Positions 9,521 through 18,174 of a DNA stretch of 18,263 nucleotides are shown here, piece by piece (position 1 is the first letter of the stretch; each line of letters begins with the position of its first letter). The notes beneath the pieces are model-generated. The model searched no databases. It saw only the letters and a program-made list of their open reading frames with translations, and was not told where the DNA came from. The translations under genes and the position numbers were made by a program. Source of the stretch: Glomus cerebriforme (taxonomy: Eukaryota; Glomeromycota; Glomeromycetes; Glomerales; Glomeraceae); NCBI GenBank assembly GCA_003550305.1, contig QKYT01000086.1:255694-273956 (forward strand), written 5' to 3'.

Positions 9521-11524
9521 TGTCTCAAAGTAGCAAGAGCCTAACTATAAAATAACCCTCCTTGAATTTATAAAATTGTAATGCAATTATACAAATGAAT
9601 TTAATTTTTCTGATTTCTTCAATCTGCCGTATAAAATATTAATAGAAGTAATTGTTGCAATAATTGGGTTTTTGATAGTGTATTAACCAAATTTTACTCA
9701 ACATAGTTAAGTCTCAAGCCATATAGTTTCAGTTATTCCTTCTGCAGATACTTTACGATGAGATCTAACAAAAAATTTCAGTAATGCTAAAGAAAATTTT
9801 CAATGAGAACTACAAGTAAAATATTATTTTATTACATTTTACGATTCAAAATTGATATTTTATTAAATCAATGAAAACAAATAGGAAGCACTTGGGTCTA
9901 AGCCAGCATAGAGAGCTACAGAATTTGAAAATTATCCCAAAAATTAAGAGAGATACTCAACTGGATTGTTATAAGGAAGGAACATAATGTTAAAATTGGG
10001 TCATTCAAAAGCAATTTTTTGCCTATAGAATACATTTAGTTCATATTTAGATTCTCAAATCCTACCCTTACAAATCTAATTTATTATTGTTGTTTAAATA
10101 ATAGCTTTTATTGTAAGTGTGAGTGTGATATGTGGAATTTGAATAACACATATCATAGTTTTGATTTCAAAAAAAAGTCAAACGAAAAAAATTCTTGGCA
10201 AAAATTTCAAATACAAACTATGACCATTCATTACTGATGAATTTGAGTAGAATACAGTAAATCTAATTTCTATTTTAGTTGATATTAAGCCATAATAGTT
10301 TATTCAAATATTTAAATATTTACGTATATATTTGTAAAGTATTTTTATGCACCATTACACTCAGTTTAAAATTCTATTTAATGTCACATTTCTTAAAATA
10401 CTGGACGGAAACTGAGGTCACAATATTTTTAATAATTTATGAATTATTGCGATTAATTTCATTAGTTAGAAATGTGATTATATTAGCCATTAGTTATATT
10501 TATATTTATCTCTTTCTCTACAGCAGTTTACTATATTTTCAATTTTTCTATAGGACTTCTGCTTGATAGTTTAAATGATAAGTTCTTTCTTCAATCTTTT
10601 TTTTATTGTGTTTTGCACTCAATTAATCATTAAATTTTAAAACAAATATAAGGTGTGATAATAATAAAAATAATAATTTTGATTCTAGGATTATTGTAAA
10701 TGCAAAACAATGCTGAATATTTTAAATATCTTAAATTTAAGATACAAGCAATTGAATAAATTGTAAAATAGGAGTGAATGTAACATTTATGTATTGAGTT
10801 ATTCAGAGAATGTTGGTTGATAATTTTCCTAATTCTGTTGAAATTAAATATTTTAAACAAACACACTAAGTCACACCATATAGATACTTCAATTGCTTTA
10901 AAAGAAAATTATTTTTAGCTTACAAATACAAAGAAAGAAGTAAATATAATTATCAGGCATTAGAGCATTTAATTGCATGATATTTTATAAATTTAGCCAA
11001 GTTAACAGTTCTATTTGAGACAGTAAATATTTCAAATAAAAAAAAATCATAATTGTGGATTAAAGTTATTGTTCTTAGATATGATTGAGGTAAGAATGCT
11101 ATCATTTCGTGAACAGAGAAAACCAAAACCTTCTGAAGAACACATAAATTTGATTTGTAATTGTAGCCTGCACTATCTATTCCTTATTGTAAGCCTGAAT
11201 AACCAATATTTACCAATGTTTATGATAGTATAAGTTTAATCATCTTTAATGACAACAATCAAACGAGAGTTTGTCAATGCTTGATTCCGGTAGAACATTA
11301 TAATTTCGGCCAGAGTTAACGTAAAAAAAATAATTTATAATTTGAAAAATAATTTAAATAATATCAATATGTTAAATATATAAATTATAAAATTTGTTTT
11401 TAAATTAAATTTTTTTAAGTCAAATTCATTTTATTATGACAAAATTTTAATTTTTACACCATTTTATATTTATTATTATTTAATAAAAAAATATATATTT
11501 TTTTATAACTAAAACTTAAAATAA
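9521..11524. other. AT-rich non-coding stretch
   Basis: About 2 kb without a convincing gene on either strand. Open frames at 10279-10566 (+) and 10630-10866 (-) are Phe/Ile/Leu/Tyr-rich and look like chance frames. It contains a hairpin (10126-10155) and a CCGGTAGA...CGGCC...AACGT block (about 11288-11324) similar to 14311-14350. The last part serves as the 3' flank of the F-box gene. Confidence 0.6.
10126..10155. repeat. Perfect 9-bp inverted repeat (hairpin)
   Basis: TGATATGTG at 10126-10134 and CACATATCA at 10147-10155, with a 12-nt loop. No gene is adjacent, so there is no ground to call it a terminator or a transposon end. Confidence 0.5.
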
Positions 11525-12871
11525 TTAACCTTTAATTACTCCTTCATCACGATATTGTTTCACAATCATAATGTGTTCCTCAGTCCAAGCACCCATACCA
11601 TCATAATAACAATTAAATTTAAGTGGAATTCTACCCCTCCAATTTTCAAAAAATGATCGCAAACCACTAACTGAAAAGTTCCAATTATCACCAAATGAAA
11701 ATGCACATAAATTTTTTGATGAATATTCAGTTATAATTTCTAATAATTCATCACCATTAGGTAATTTCTTACTTGTTGAAAGGTTTACTTTTTTCAATTG
11801 TTTACAATTTAAGAAAATATTTTTTACTATATCTAAATTTACAGCTCCAATTTCAATAGTTAATTTTTCAATCTTTGAATAATTTGCAATTGATTCAATA
11901 AATTTTTTATCATATTCGGAACCTTGATATTCAGGATCAAGTAAAAACGCAGTTTTAAGTACTTGAATATTTGGAAAAGAAGAGATGCTTAAATATTTTT
12001 TCCATTCTTGCCATTCTTTACTTTCATCTGCATTATAATTATCATCATTAATAAGTTCTAAATGTTGTAAATTAATTAATGATAAAAGAAATTTAGGAGA
12101 GAGCAAAATGATTATTGGTCTTAATACAAATTTCTTTAATGTACCAGCTTTTTTTTCAGTAACTTCACTAAACTGAATATGACATGGTTTTTTTATATCA
12201 TTAAAATATAAAAGTAATGATTGTAAATTTTTTTGAATATCAATAAAATTAATTAAACCTAGATCATTTCCTTTGCACTCATACACATCTAAATATTTAA
12301 TATTTTGACAAATTTTTCCCATTTCAAATAAATTTCTTGAAGTGACAAAATAATGATTAATTCCCAAGGCACAAAGTTGGGAGAAGAAAGTTAATGCTCC
12401 TGGATATTGAAATAGAGGAAATTCTTTCCAATAAATATATTTAACATTCTTACAATCATTGATAAATAATTTATAAATTTCTTCTTTCAATAAATTTCTT
12501 TTACGTTTATCTTGAAATCTATCAACTCCAGTCTTTATTAAAGTTCTTGCCATATCATCAATAAAATATGGCAAAAGTTGAGAAAAAAAACTAATGTAAT
12601 TAAATAATGGATCATTTATCGACGTAATAGATAAATTTAATTCAACATTATTATCAGACAGAAATTGTTTTGAAGATGATGATAAAAAATGTATTATGAT
12701 ACTATAAAGTTTTTCACGTGAAATATTTTTATAAATAAAGGGATTTTTGTATAATATCGGCACACCTATACGACACCAGGATCGATTTACTAAAATACAT
12801 GAGTATAAAGAAGTAGGATCTTGTATTTCAGTGAAAATTACTTTAAGACAATCATCGATAAGTTGTGCCAT
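11525..12871 (-). CDS. F-box domain protein with leucine-rich repeat-like C-terminus
   Basis: A complete, intronless 448-codon gene with no internal damage. Residues 4-45 (LIDDCLKVIFTEIQDPTSLY, then SCILVNRSWCRIGVPILYKN) fit an F-box: the two-helix core with the conserved L..C..VNR.W pattern. F-box proteins bind Skp1 and present substrates to an SCF ubiquitin ligase; the substrate here is unknown. From about residue 180 to 410, irregular leucine-rich repeat-like units occur (NIKYLDVYEC, LKKFVL, LQHLELIN, IEKLTIEIG, LKKVNLSTS, LCAFSFGD), a likely recognition surface. The end, YRDEGVIKG, resembles a large expanded F-box family of glomeromycotan fungi as I recall it. The ATG at 12871 is the first in frame and starts directly ahead of the F-box. 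There are no coding neighbours within 1 kb downstream. Confidence 0.92.
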   Translation of the reverse strand: MAQLIDDCLKVIFTEIQDPTSLYSCILVNRSWCRIGVPILYKNPFIYKNISREKLYSIIIHFLSSSSKQFLSDNNVELNLSITSINDPLFNYISFFSQLLPYFIDDMARTLIKTGVDRFQDKRKRNLLKEEIYKLFINDCKNVKYIYWKEFPLFQYPGALTFFSQLCALGINHYFVTSRNLFEMGKICQNIKYLDVYECKGNDLGLINFIDIQKNLQSLLLYFNDIKKPCHIQFSEVTEKKAGTLKKFVLRPIIILLSPKFLLSLINLQHLELINDDNYNADESKEWQEWKKYLSISSFPNIQVLKTAFLLDPEYQGSEYDKKFIESIANYSKIEKLTIEIGAVNLDIVKNIFLNCKQLKKVNLSTSKKLPNGDELLEIITEYSSKNLCAFSFGDNWNFSVSGLRSFFENWRGRIPLKFNCYYDGMGAWTEEHIMIVKQYRDEGVIKG

Positions 12872-12902
12872 TATTAATGAAAAGAAAGAAGAAAATTGTC
12901 TG

Positions 12903-12910
12903 TCTTTATA
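12903..12910 (-). promoter_or_regulatory. TATA-like box of F-box gene
   Basis: The minus strand reads TATAAAGA, its first T 39 bp before the ATG at 12871. The intervening leader is pyrimidine-rich (TTTTCTTCTTTCTTTTC). This implies a very short 5' UTR. Single-site evidence only, supported by the similar spacing at 6910-6917. Confidence 0.45.
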
Positions 12911-13026
12911 ACAATTCTTAAATTTTTTTTTTCTATTTTTGGAAAGTATTTTTTTTTTGGGATTGGTTGTCTAATCATGTAGCATTTATTTATGTGTATC
13001 AAAATTTCTAAGGAGATTAATATTTT

Positions 13027-13148
13027 ATGGACAATATGAATATTGTCAATAAGAACTTTAATGGAAATATTAATAATGTGAAATTTCGTTGGATTCTTCT
13101 ACTGCAGTCGAAAAACCGTCTTCGGACTTTCCTAATGTGGAAAGTTAA
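13027..13148 (+). pseudogene. Small degenerate coding fragment, unrecognised
   Basis: The ATG at 13027 reads MDNMNIVNKNFNGNINNVK. A second frame at 13086-13148 then reads SLDSSTAVEKPSSDFPNVES before TAA, with more Lys/Asp-rich sense beyond it (KTVDLKQK). The second segment has ordinary amino-acid composition rather than the F/I/Y/K bias of random AT-rich frames, so a frameshifted relic is plausible. Ser/Pro/Glu-rich and without a known domain. It lies divergent from the F-box gene, about 155 bp from its start codon. Confidence 0.3.
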
Positions 13149-13209
13149 AAAACCGTCGACCTCAAACAAAAGAATATTTGAATTTTTTTTTTATTATGAA
13201 TGTTCATAA

Positions 13210-13959
13210 GATCATTTCAATAAACTAATTTAATGTGTCCAAAATTAAATTTCATTTTTTTTCAAATGTTAAGCGCATATTATTTTTTATTACAAATGGA
13301 TTAATAAATCATTGTTTTAGTAGATTAAAATATAAATAATAATTTTAAATTGAACAAAAGTACTATAAATGGTTGTCTGATTTTTTTTTTAGTAAATTGC
13401 TGTATTTTAAAATAAATCCATAAACACAAAATTTATATTAATGTATTTCGTTTGTTAATTATAAATAAATTCCCATTGTTTCATTTCAATACAACAATGT
13501 ATTGTAAAATAATGTATCTTAAAATATTAAAGTCGGAAATAATCTTAACAAAAGTGATTAGTGAAAGCATATTTCACTCCATGCAGATGAATATATCTTT
13601 GTCTATTTTTACAATGATTAAATGTATCTAATAATCAGTATGTATCCTATATTAAGAATGATCTAGTACAAATTTATGATCATGAAAATCACAATGAATA
13701 ATACATTTAGTATGTTCCTAAATATGGTAATTGTCTGAAGACAAAAGCAAAATTATGCAAAAAATGGTAATTTGAAGTTGCAGATTAAAATTTATGTGCC
13801 GGATGAATTAAATTAATGAAAATGATCCAAAATATTAAAAATTCGTACCAATTTTTTTGATTTTTATATGCGGGAAAAAACTCTAAACCTAGTTTAATCG
13901 AATGCGGATCGCTCCAAAGTTCAAAAGAAAACCTCTCTCCGATATCATTTATTCCCATC
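13210..13959. other. AT-rich non-coding stretch
   Basis: No gene seen. A GC-richer patch at about 13865-13945 leads into the dispersed repeat at 13960-14116. Confidence 0.55.
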
Positions 13960-14116
13960 ATTGGTTATACAAAATTGGATTTGGATTGACAATTTTGACC
14001 CACAGTACAATAGTATTAAAAATAATCCGCTTTAACATTCCAATTTATATGAGGTTAGGCTTATTTTAAATACACATTAATTGAGAAATTTGGAAGTGAT
14101 TTCATATGGCAATAAA
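13960..14116. repeat. Diverged dispersed repeat, copy 2
   Basis: Partner of 7440-7600, in the same orientation. Similarity is strongest at 14057-14116 and weaker upstream. The stretch just before it (13865-13960) has higher GC and may belong to the same element. No coding frame is evident. Confidence 0.45.
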
Positions 14117-14531
14117 ATGAATCTCAATATTCCCGTCATTTACAAATGTATTGTTACGCGAATTTTTAATTTTATATATATATAGAGCTTTATTTTTAAT
14201 TACATATATGTCCATCCGCCGCATCCGCGAATTTCCGCAGTATTTTATTTTCTGTTACCATACATCCACGTCGCTTTAGTAACAGTATCATTAAATTCCA
14301 TTAAATTATCCGGTAGACAACCGTTAAATAATCCGGCCGAAAACGTTTTATTTAGATATCAAGAAAATAATGACACGAACTTTTATTAAACATATATAAA
14401 AAACTAAAAATTAAACCAAAATTGAATCTTTATTAAAAAACAAAATAAATCTTTACAAAAAAAAAAAATAAAAACTAAAAATTAAATCTTTGCTAAAATT
14501 AAAACAAAAAACTAAAACTAATCTTAATCTA
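14117..14531. other. Non-coding stretch with GC-rich islands and A-rich repeats
   Basis: 14212-14245 contains a CCGCCGCATCCGCG block and 14309-14350 a CCGGTAGA...CCGGCCGAAAACGTT block, unlike the surrounding AT-rich DNA. 14395-14520 is A-rich, with the direct repeat AAAAACTAAAAATTAAA appearing twice. The function is unknown; a promoter-like or old transposon origin is possible. Confidence 0.45.
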
Positions 14532-14770
14532 ATGAAGGAAATATATAAAGTTTTTAATGACGCAATAATAAAACACAATGAACCATCATTGAGATTCGAG
14601 ACTAACAAAAAGTTTTGAAAGATAATGAAGATAACTATAGAGAACATAGCTGAGAAATACTTTATTATACTTTTAATTGCTCTTTTGCAGAGTTTTAGGA
14701 TCTGGAAATTGTTACACTTGCAAAAAGCTTTAAACTTCAAAAAGATCATTTTTCATATTTGATATTCTAA
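14532..14770 (+). pseudogene. Degenerate coding relic, unrecognised protein
   Basis: The ATG at 14532 reads MKEIYKVFNDAIIKHNEPSL followed by RFETNKKF and a TGA at 14616-14618. A second frame overlapping from 14612 continues VLKDNEDNYREHS, TGA (14651-14653), EILYYTFNCSFAEF, TAG (14696-14698), then DLEIVTLAKSFKLQKDHFSY and LIF to the TAA at 14768-14770. The composition, with many Asp, Glu, Asn and His, differs from random AT-rich translation. Interpretation: an old coding segment of about 78 codons with one frameshift and two stops. I cannot name the family. Confidence 0.45.
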
Positions 14771-14920
14771 TTTTTTTCATCTCCAACCGATCAAATATTA
14801 TCTATATACTCCTTACATTATAAACTACTGAAAAGAAAGAAAATGAATAAAATAAATTTTAAAATAAAATTTTCATTGATATAAATATATTTAATTCATT
14901 CCTGAAATTTAAATTGTAAA

Positions 14921-15330
14921 TTATCTGTTGAAGAAAAGTTGCTCTTGCATACCTAAAGAAGGAACTGGCATAATGGTAACATTGTATTCAAATTTAAAGA
15001 CTTCACAAATATTCATTTGAGAAGGATTAACTGTAATAACATGAAAATTTTCAGATGAAATAGGTGGTTGTAATTGGAGAGCTTGGAGGATACATTGCAG
15101 GTAACAATTAGAAGTTGAAGTAAAATTTTCATTAGGTGTCATGGATTGCTGAATATTTTGAGAAATAGGGAACCGGTAGATATTCTGCATTATCCATAGC
15201 GTCATCACCATGATTAATATTTGCGGAGGAGTTTGCAGGTAGATATTGGTTGTTTGTGGTCGCCAAATTCTTCAATGAATTCGGTAAAATTGGATTCATC
15301 TGAGATATCAATTTGTAAAAAATTTGTTAG
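14921..15330 (-). pseudogene. Gene fragment spread over three frames, probably a C-terminal region
   Basis: Reading down the minus strand, good protein-like sequence passes through all three frames. First, QIDISDESNFTEFIEEFGDH (about 15330-15240). Next, in the frame of an ATG at 15299, QYLPANSSANINHGDDAMDN followed by AEYLPVPYFSKYS, to a TAA at 15132-15134. Then, in the frame ending at 14921, QSMTPNENFTSTSNCYLQ with a further 60 residues ending QEQLFFNR. Two indels would restore one frame of about 125 codons. The Asn/Ser/Gln/Pro-rich composition resembles the tail of a fungal regulatory protein, but no domain is present, so I give no function. A TATCTCAG just upstream of 15300 could instead be an intron acceptor, making part of this an exon. 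Confidence 0.45.
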
Positions 15331-16200
15331 TTTTTTTATATAATTTATTTAATAAATTGAAATTTTCAAAATTTAAATGACGATATTCTTTCTTTCGATA
15401 GAAAACATTTAAAATTTTTTAATATTTCAAATGAAAATTGAGTCGTGGATTAAAAAAAGCTGTAAAATTTATCTTTTGATTTGATAAAAAAAAAAAGTTT
15501 ACACAGTCTTAAGAGAAAATTTTTTTGAAATGATAAAGGTACCATATTCAGCTGAGACGCTAAAACCTAACGTATTCTATTTCTAGATGCTAATGGGTTG
15601 GATATGTAAGGAAATAATATAAACTTTGATTTTATCAGAGCAAATCATCCAATATTGATCTAACTACAAGCAAGTAATACTAGAACTTTGTCATACCACT
15701 AATCACTACTACTACCTAGATAATGCATTTCAGCAAAATTTATTTGTTTAGGTAAGTATTTTTTTATTTTTATTTTGTTTTTATATTTTTCTATGCGTGG
15801 GTTGGAATTACTTATATTTAATGAAAAAAACTGATGTCATGACTAATATAAAACTCTTTAAGAAAATATCAATGATCAGTATTTCTACTACAAAATAAGA
15901 AGTAATAGAACATAATATAATTGGAATATGTACTGTAATAATGGATAAAATTCTAAAATTTACTTCCTATTAGTTGTGTATAGGCATTATGAGAAATATT
16001 CATGTCACTCCAATTTTGAAAATTTTAATTATTTTCAGAAAGTCCAATATATTATGTACTTTATGTTCAAATGAATTGCTAGTACTTAATTATAAAAAAA
16101 AAAAACATTGCTATTTTTTTCATGTTTACAATATTGATGGTAGTTTTTCCTGCATTTTTGTAAATTTAATAGATTTGATTTAAATGCTAAGGGTGGTTTG
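15331..16200. other. AT-rich non-coding stretch
   Basis: No supported gene. On the minus strand, about 15590-15755 reads protein-like between several stops (NFAEMHYLGSSSD, WYDKVLVLLACS), perhaps a very old relic. The plus-strand frame at 15974-16183 is judged to be chance. Confidence 0.5.
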
Positions 16201-16212
16201 GTTAATACTAAA

Positions 16213-16316
16213 GCTCCACATGAGCCAGCTCGAGGGCTTGAGCTTGGCTTGAAATAATTTTTGAGCTGAGCCTGTATTGAGCTGAACCATGATAAATATC
16301 AGCTCAAGCCAGCTTA
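16213..16316. repeat. AGCTC/AAGCC-rich imperfect repeat cluster
   Basis: Short repeats of the type GAGCTTGAGCTTGGC appear several times in both orientations within about 100 bp: AGCCAGCTCGAGGGCTTGAG, GAGCTTGGCTTGAAA, GAGCTGAGCC, GAGCTGAAC, CAGCTCAAGCCAGCTTAAA. The segment is much richer in GC than its flanks and partly self-complementary. It resembles degenerate satellite-like or foldback repeats seen in many eukaryotes. Confidence 0.55.
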
Positions 16317-16560
16317 AACTTTATGTATAATAAATTTTTTTATAAGATTGATTATATATGTTTTAGCTTTTACAACATTTAATACTTAAGTTGAAGTATT
16401 TATTATAGATTGTTTATAATATTGCAATTATAATTACACTGAATAATTAAAAAAACAATATATCAAATAATTAAAAAAAAAGACATTCACTACAAAAGAA
16501 ATAAAAGAAATAAATAATAATTTTCAAGAAATTATGTTAATCAAATTCTTTATATATTTC

Positions 16561-16617
16561 TCACATGAATGTTTCATCATCCTTGTGTTCTCTCATTTGT
16601 TCTATGTACTCTTTCAA
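16561..16617 (-). other. Possible terminal exon, charged peptide
   Basis: The minus strand reads LKEYIEQMREHKDDETFM and then TGA, shortly after a TATATTTTAG that could be an intron acceptor. An in-frame TGA two codons after that acceptor argues against direct splicing there. It could be the last exon of the Myb/SANT-like gene or an unrelated relic. Confidence 0.25.
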
Positions 16618-16697
16618 TCATTGAATCTAAAATATAAATAAATTCAGTTTACAATATTGACAATATATAAAATAAATGATTAATTATATATTTATTA

Positions 16698-17009
16698 TTA
16701 ATAATTACTAGGCCTTTGCCATAAAAGAGTATTGAACTCTTCAAAGTGATGATTCCCAAAACAGAACATCTCCCTCTTCCATCCCCTCCCATATACAAAC
16801 ATGTTTCCTGAAATATAAAGAATTAATTACCTAATATATAATTTTATATATTTACACATGATACATACATTATAATTTGATATGAGACTGAAATTTTCTT
16901 TTACATTGATTTCTGTCAAATTGCATTGCTTTGCTTCATTGATCCTTCTTGCAATGCTATCCCAGAACTGTCTTCTGTTTTTACCTACTATTTGGTGATA
17001 TTTGATGTT
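16698..17009 (-). pseudogene. Myb/SANT-like DNA-binding domain gene fragment with intron and frameshift
   Basis: The first exon piece (17009-16869) reads NIKYHQIVGKNRRQFWDSIA followed by RRINEAKQCNLTEINVKENF and SLISNYN. It is followed by GTATGT, and an intron of 61 nt ends in TTTCAG at 16808. The second exon continues in phase as ETCLYMGGDGRGRCSVL. After a frame change at about 16760 it continues as GNHHFEEFNTLLWQRPSNY, with TAA at 16698-16700. The FWxSIARRIN helix, the C-terminal FEEFN..LWQRP and the glycine-rich turn match Myb/SANT (trihelix)-like proteins often multiplied in Rhizophagus-type genomes, where many relate to transposon-derived DNA-binding proteins. No start codon is visible. 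A possible further exon lies at 16561-16617. Confidence 0.6.
16808..16868 (-). other. Probable 61-nt spliceosomal intron
   Basis: It begins GTATGT after ...AATTATAAT and ends ATATTTCAG before GAAACATG on the minus strand. It joins the two halves of the Myb/SANT-like fragment in phase 0. Length, AT content and borders fit a fungal intron. Confidence 0.6.
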
Positions 17010-17359
17010 CTTAATATAAATAATGAAAAATTGACATGATATGGCTGTAGTGTAATACAGTGAATTATATTATGTTATCATCCTGCCATAGTATGAAATT
17101 TGTGGTAACACTGTCATAATATTATTACAATTTCAATATTTCTGTAAACATTCCATTCATTGAACCATAAAGTTATAAAGTTGAATTGATAGGATTATGT
17201 AATAATAAAGTATATAAAGCTTTAGTATTTTGCAATGACTTGAAAAATATTCAGAAAATACAATTTTGAATTCTTGGCAAAAATCAATTATTAACTTCTA
17301 ATAATTTAAGAAAAAAGTATAAATATTGATATTTAAAAGTTTTTTTAAATTTTAAATCA

Positions 17360-17638
17360 ACATTTACCTCCAATTCCATCAAATCCATTTCCATAAATAT
17401 TTTCTGTTATAGTTTGTATATATCTATAATTGGTATATAAATTATCTATAACAATATTATTACTTTCATTATATTGTGATAGTTGTTAGCAGTAAATTTT
17501 AAATCCATTTTTTAAAACTATTAAGCCAGAATATTGTGAAATAGTGCAAAGTCTAAGATTTGATTCCTTAATCACTTTATAATTAACTTTTGTCTGTAAA
17601 TATTTATGAATAAATTCCAAAAGTATTTTATTATATGA
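17360..17638 (-). pseudogene. Unrecognised coding relic of about 92 codons with one internal stop
   Basis: One minus-strand frame runs from 17638 to 17360 broken only by a TAA at 17486-17488. It reads LLEFIHKYLQTKVNYKVIKE, SNLRLCTISQYSGLIVLKNG, FKIYC, stop, QLSQYNESNNIVIDNLYTNY and RYIQTITENIYGNGFDGIGG. Random frames in DNA this AT-rich usually meet a stop within 10-15 codons, so this is probably former coding sequence. A GTAAAT just after FDGIGG could be an intron donor. Upstream a neighbouring frame offers TTISNHIIKYF, which may have been joined by an indel near 17630. I cannot assign a family. Confidence 0.45.
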
Positions 17639-17730
17639 TTAGAAATAGTTGTTTTATAAATATTAAATCATTAAATGTCAAAAATAATTAAATTCATTAT
17701 ATAATGAAAATTTATTAGCTAGATTTAATT

Positions 17731-17925
17731 TTGACAACCTCTTTTATTTTTTTAGGAGTTTGTAATATAATATTAAATAATGCTATATTATTAAGATCTT
17801 TGTTATTTATTAAACAAAAATCACAAGATTATTTAGAAGTTGATAAAAGATATATTGCAGTAAATGTTTCAGTTTCTACTATATCAACAAAAATAACTAA
17901 ATATTTTTGGTATAAATATACATAA
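17731..17925 (+). other. Candidate exon or ORF fragment, unrecognised
   Basis: The frame is open to a TAA at 17926-17928 and has no ATG; the first possible start is TTG at 17731. A TTTTTTTAG at about 17746-17754 could be a splice acceptor, after which the frame reads GVCNIILNNAILLRSLLFIK, then QKSQDYLEVDKRYIAVNVSV and STISTKITKYFW. The DKRYIA...VSVSTISTKI part is faintly like a helix-turn-helix of a transposase or resolvase-type protein, but this is too weak to name. Confidence 0.3.
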
Positions 17926-17928
17926 TAA

Positions 17929-18174
17929 AATGCATATCATTCTGATTTAATATTAGTAACAAGTTAACTTTGAACGTAACAGGGAGCTCTAAATAGGTTT
18001 ATTATTTAGGATTAAATATAATAATTAATAGAATTAAATTTAATTTAACTGAATAAATTTTTAAATGATTATATTAAATAGTAAAGTTTTATTATAATTA
18101 GGATTTAATACTTAAAATAAAACATTTGTGGAGTATTAAAAACCAAAAGAATATATTAGAATATTATATTTATT
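17929..18174. other. AT-rich spacer
   Basis: No gene seen. It separates the candidate exon from the convergent partial gene at the right edge. Confidence 0.5.

Noticed and set aside
10279..10566. 95-codon plus-strand frame rich in Phe/Ile/Leu/Tyr
   Set aside because: Looks like chance in AT-rich DNA; no motif or neighbouring signal supports a gene.
14453..14749. 98-codon minus-strand hydrophobic frame
   Set aside because: It is the antisense of the better-supported plus-strand relic at 14532-14770 and of A-rich repeats.
15974..16183. Plus-strand frame with CTLC and H/C spacing like a zinc finger
   Set aside because: The spacing fits no known finger class, the frame is interrupted by a long A run, and nothing supports it around.
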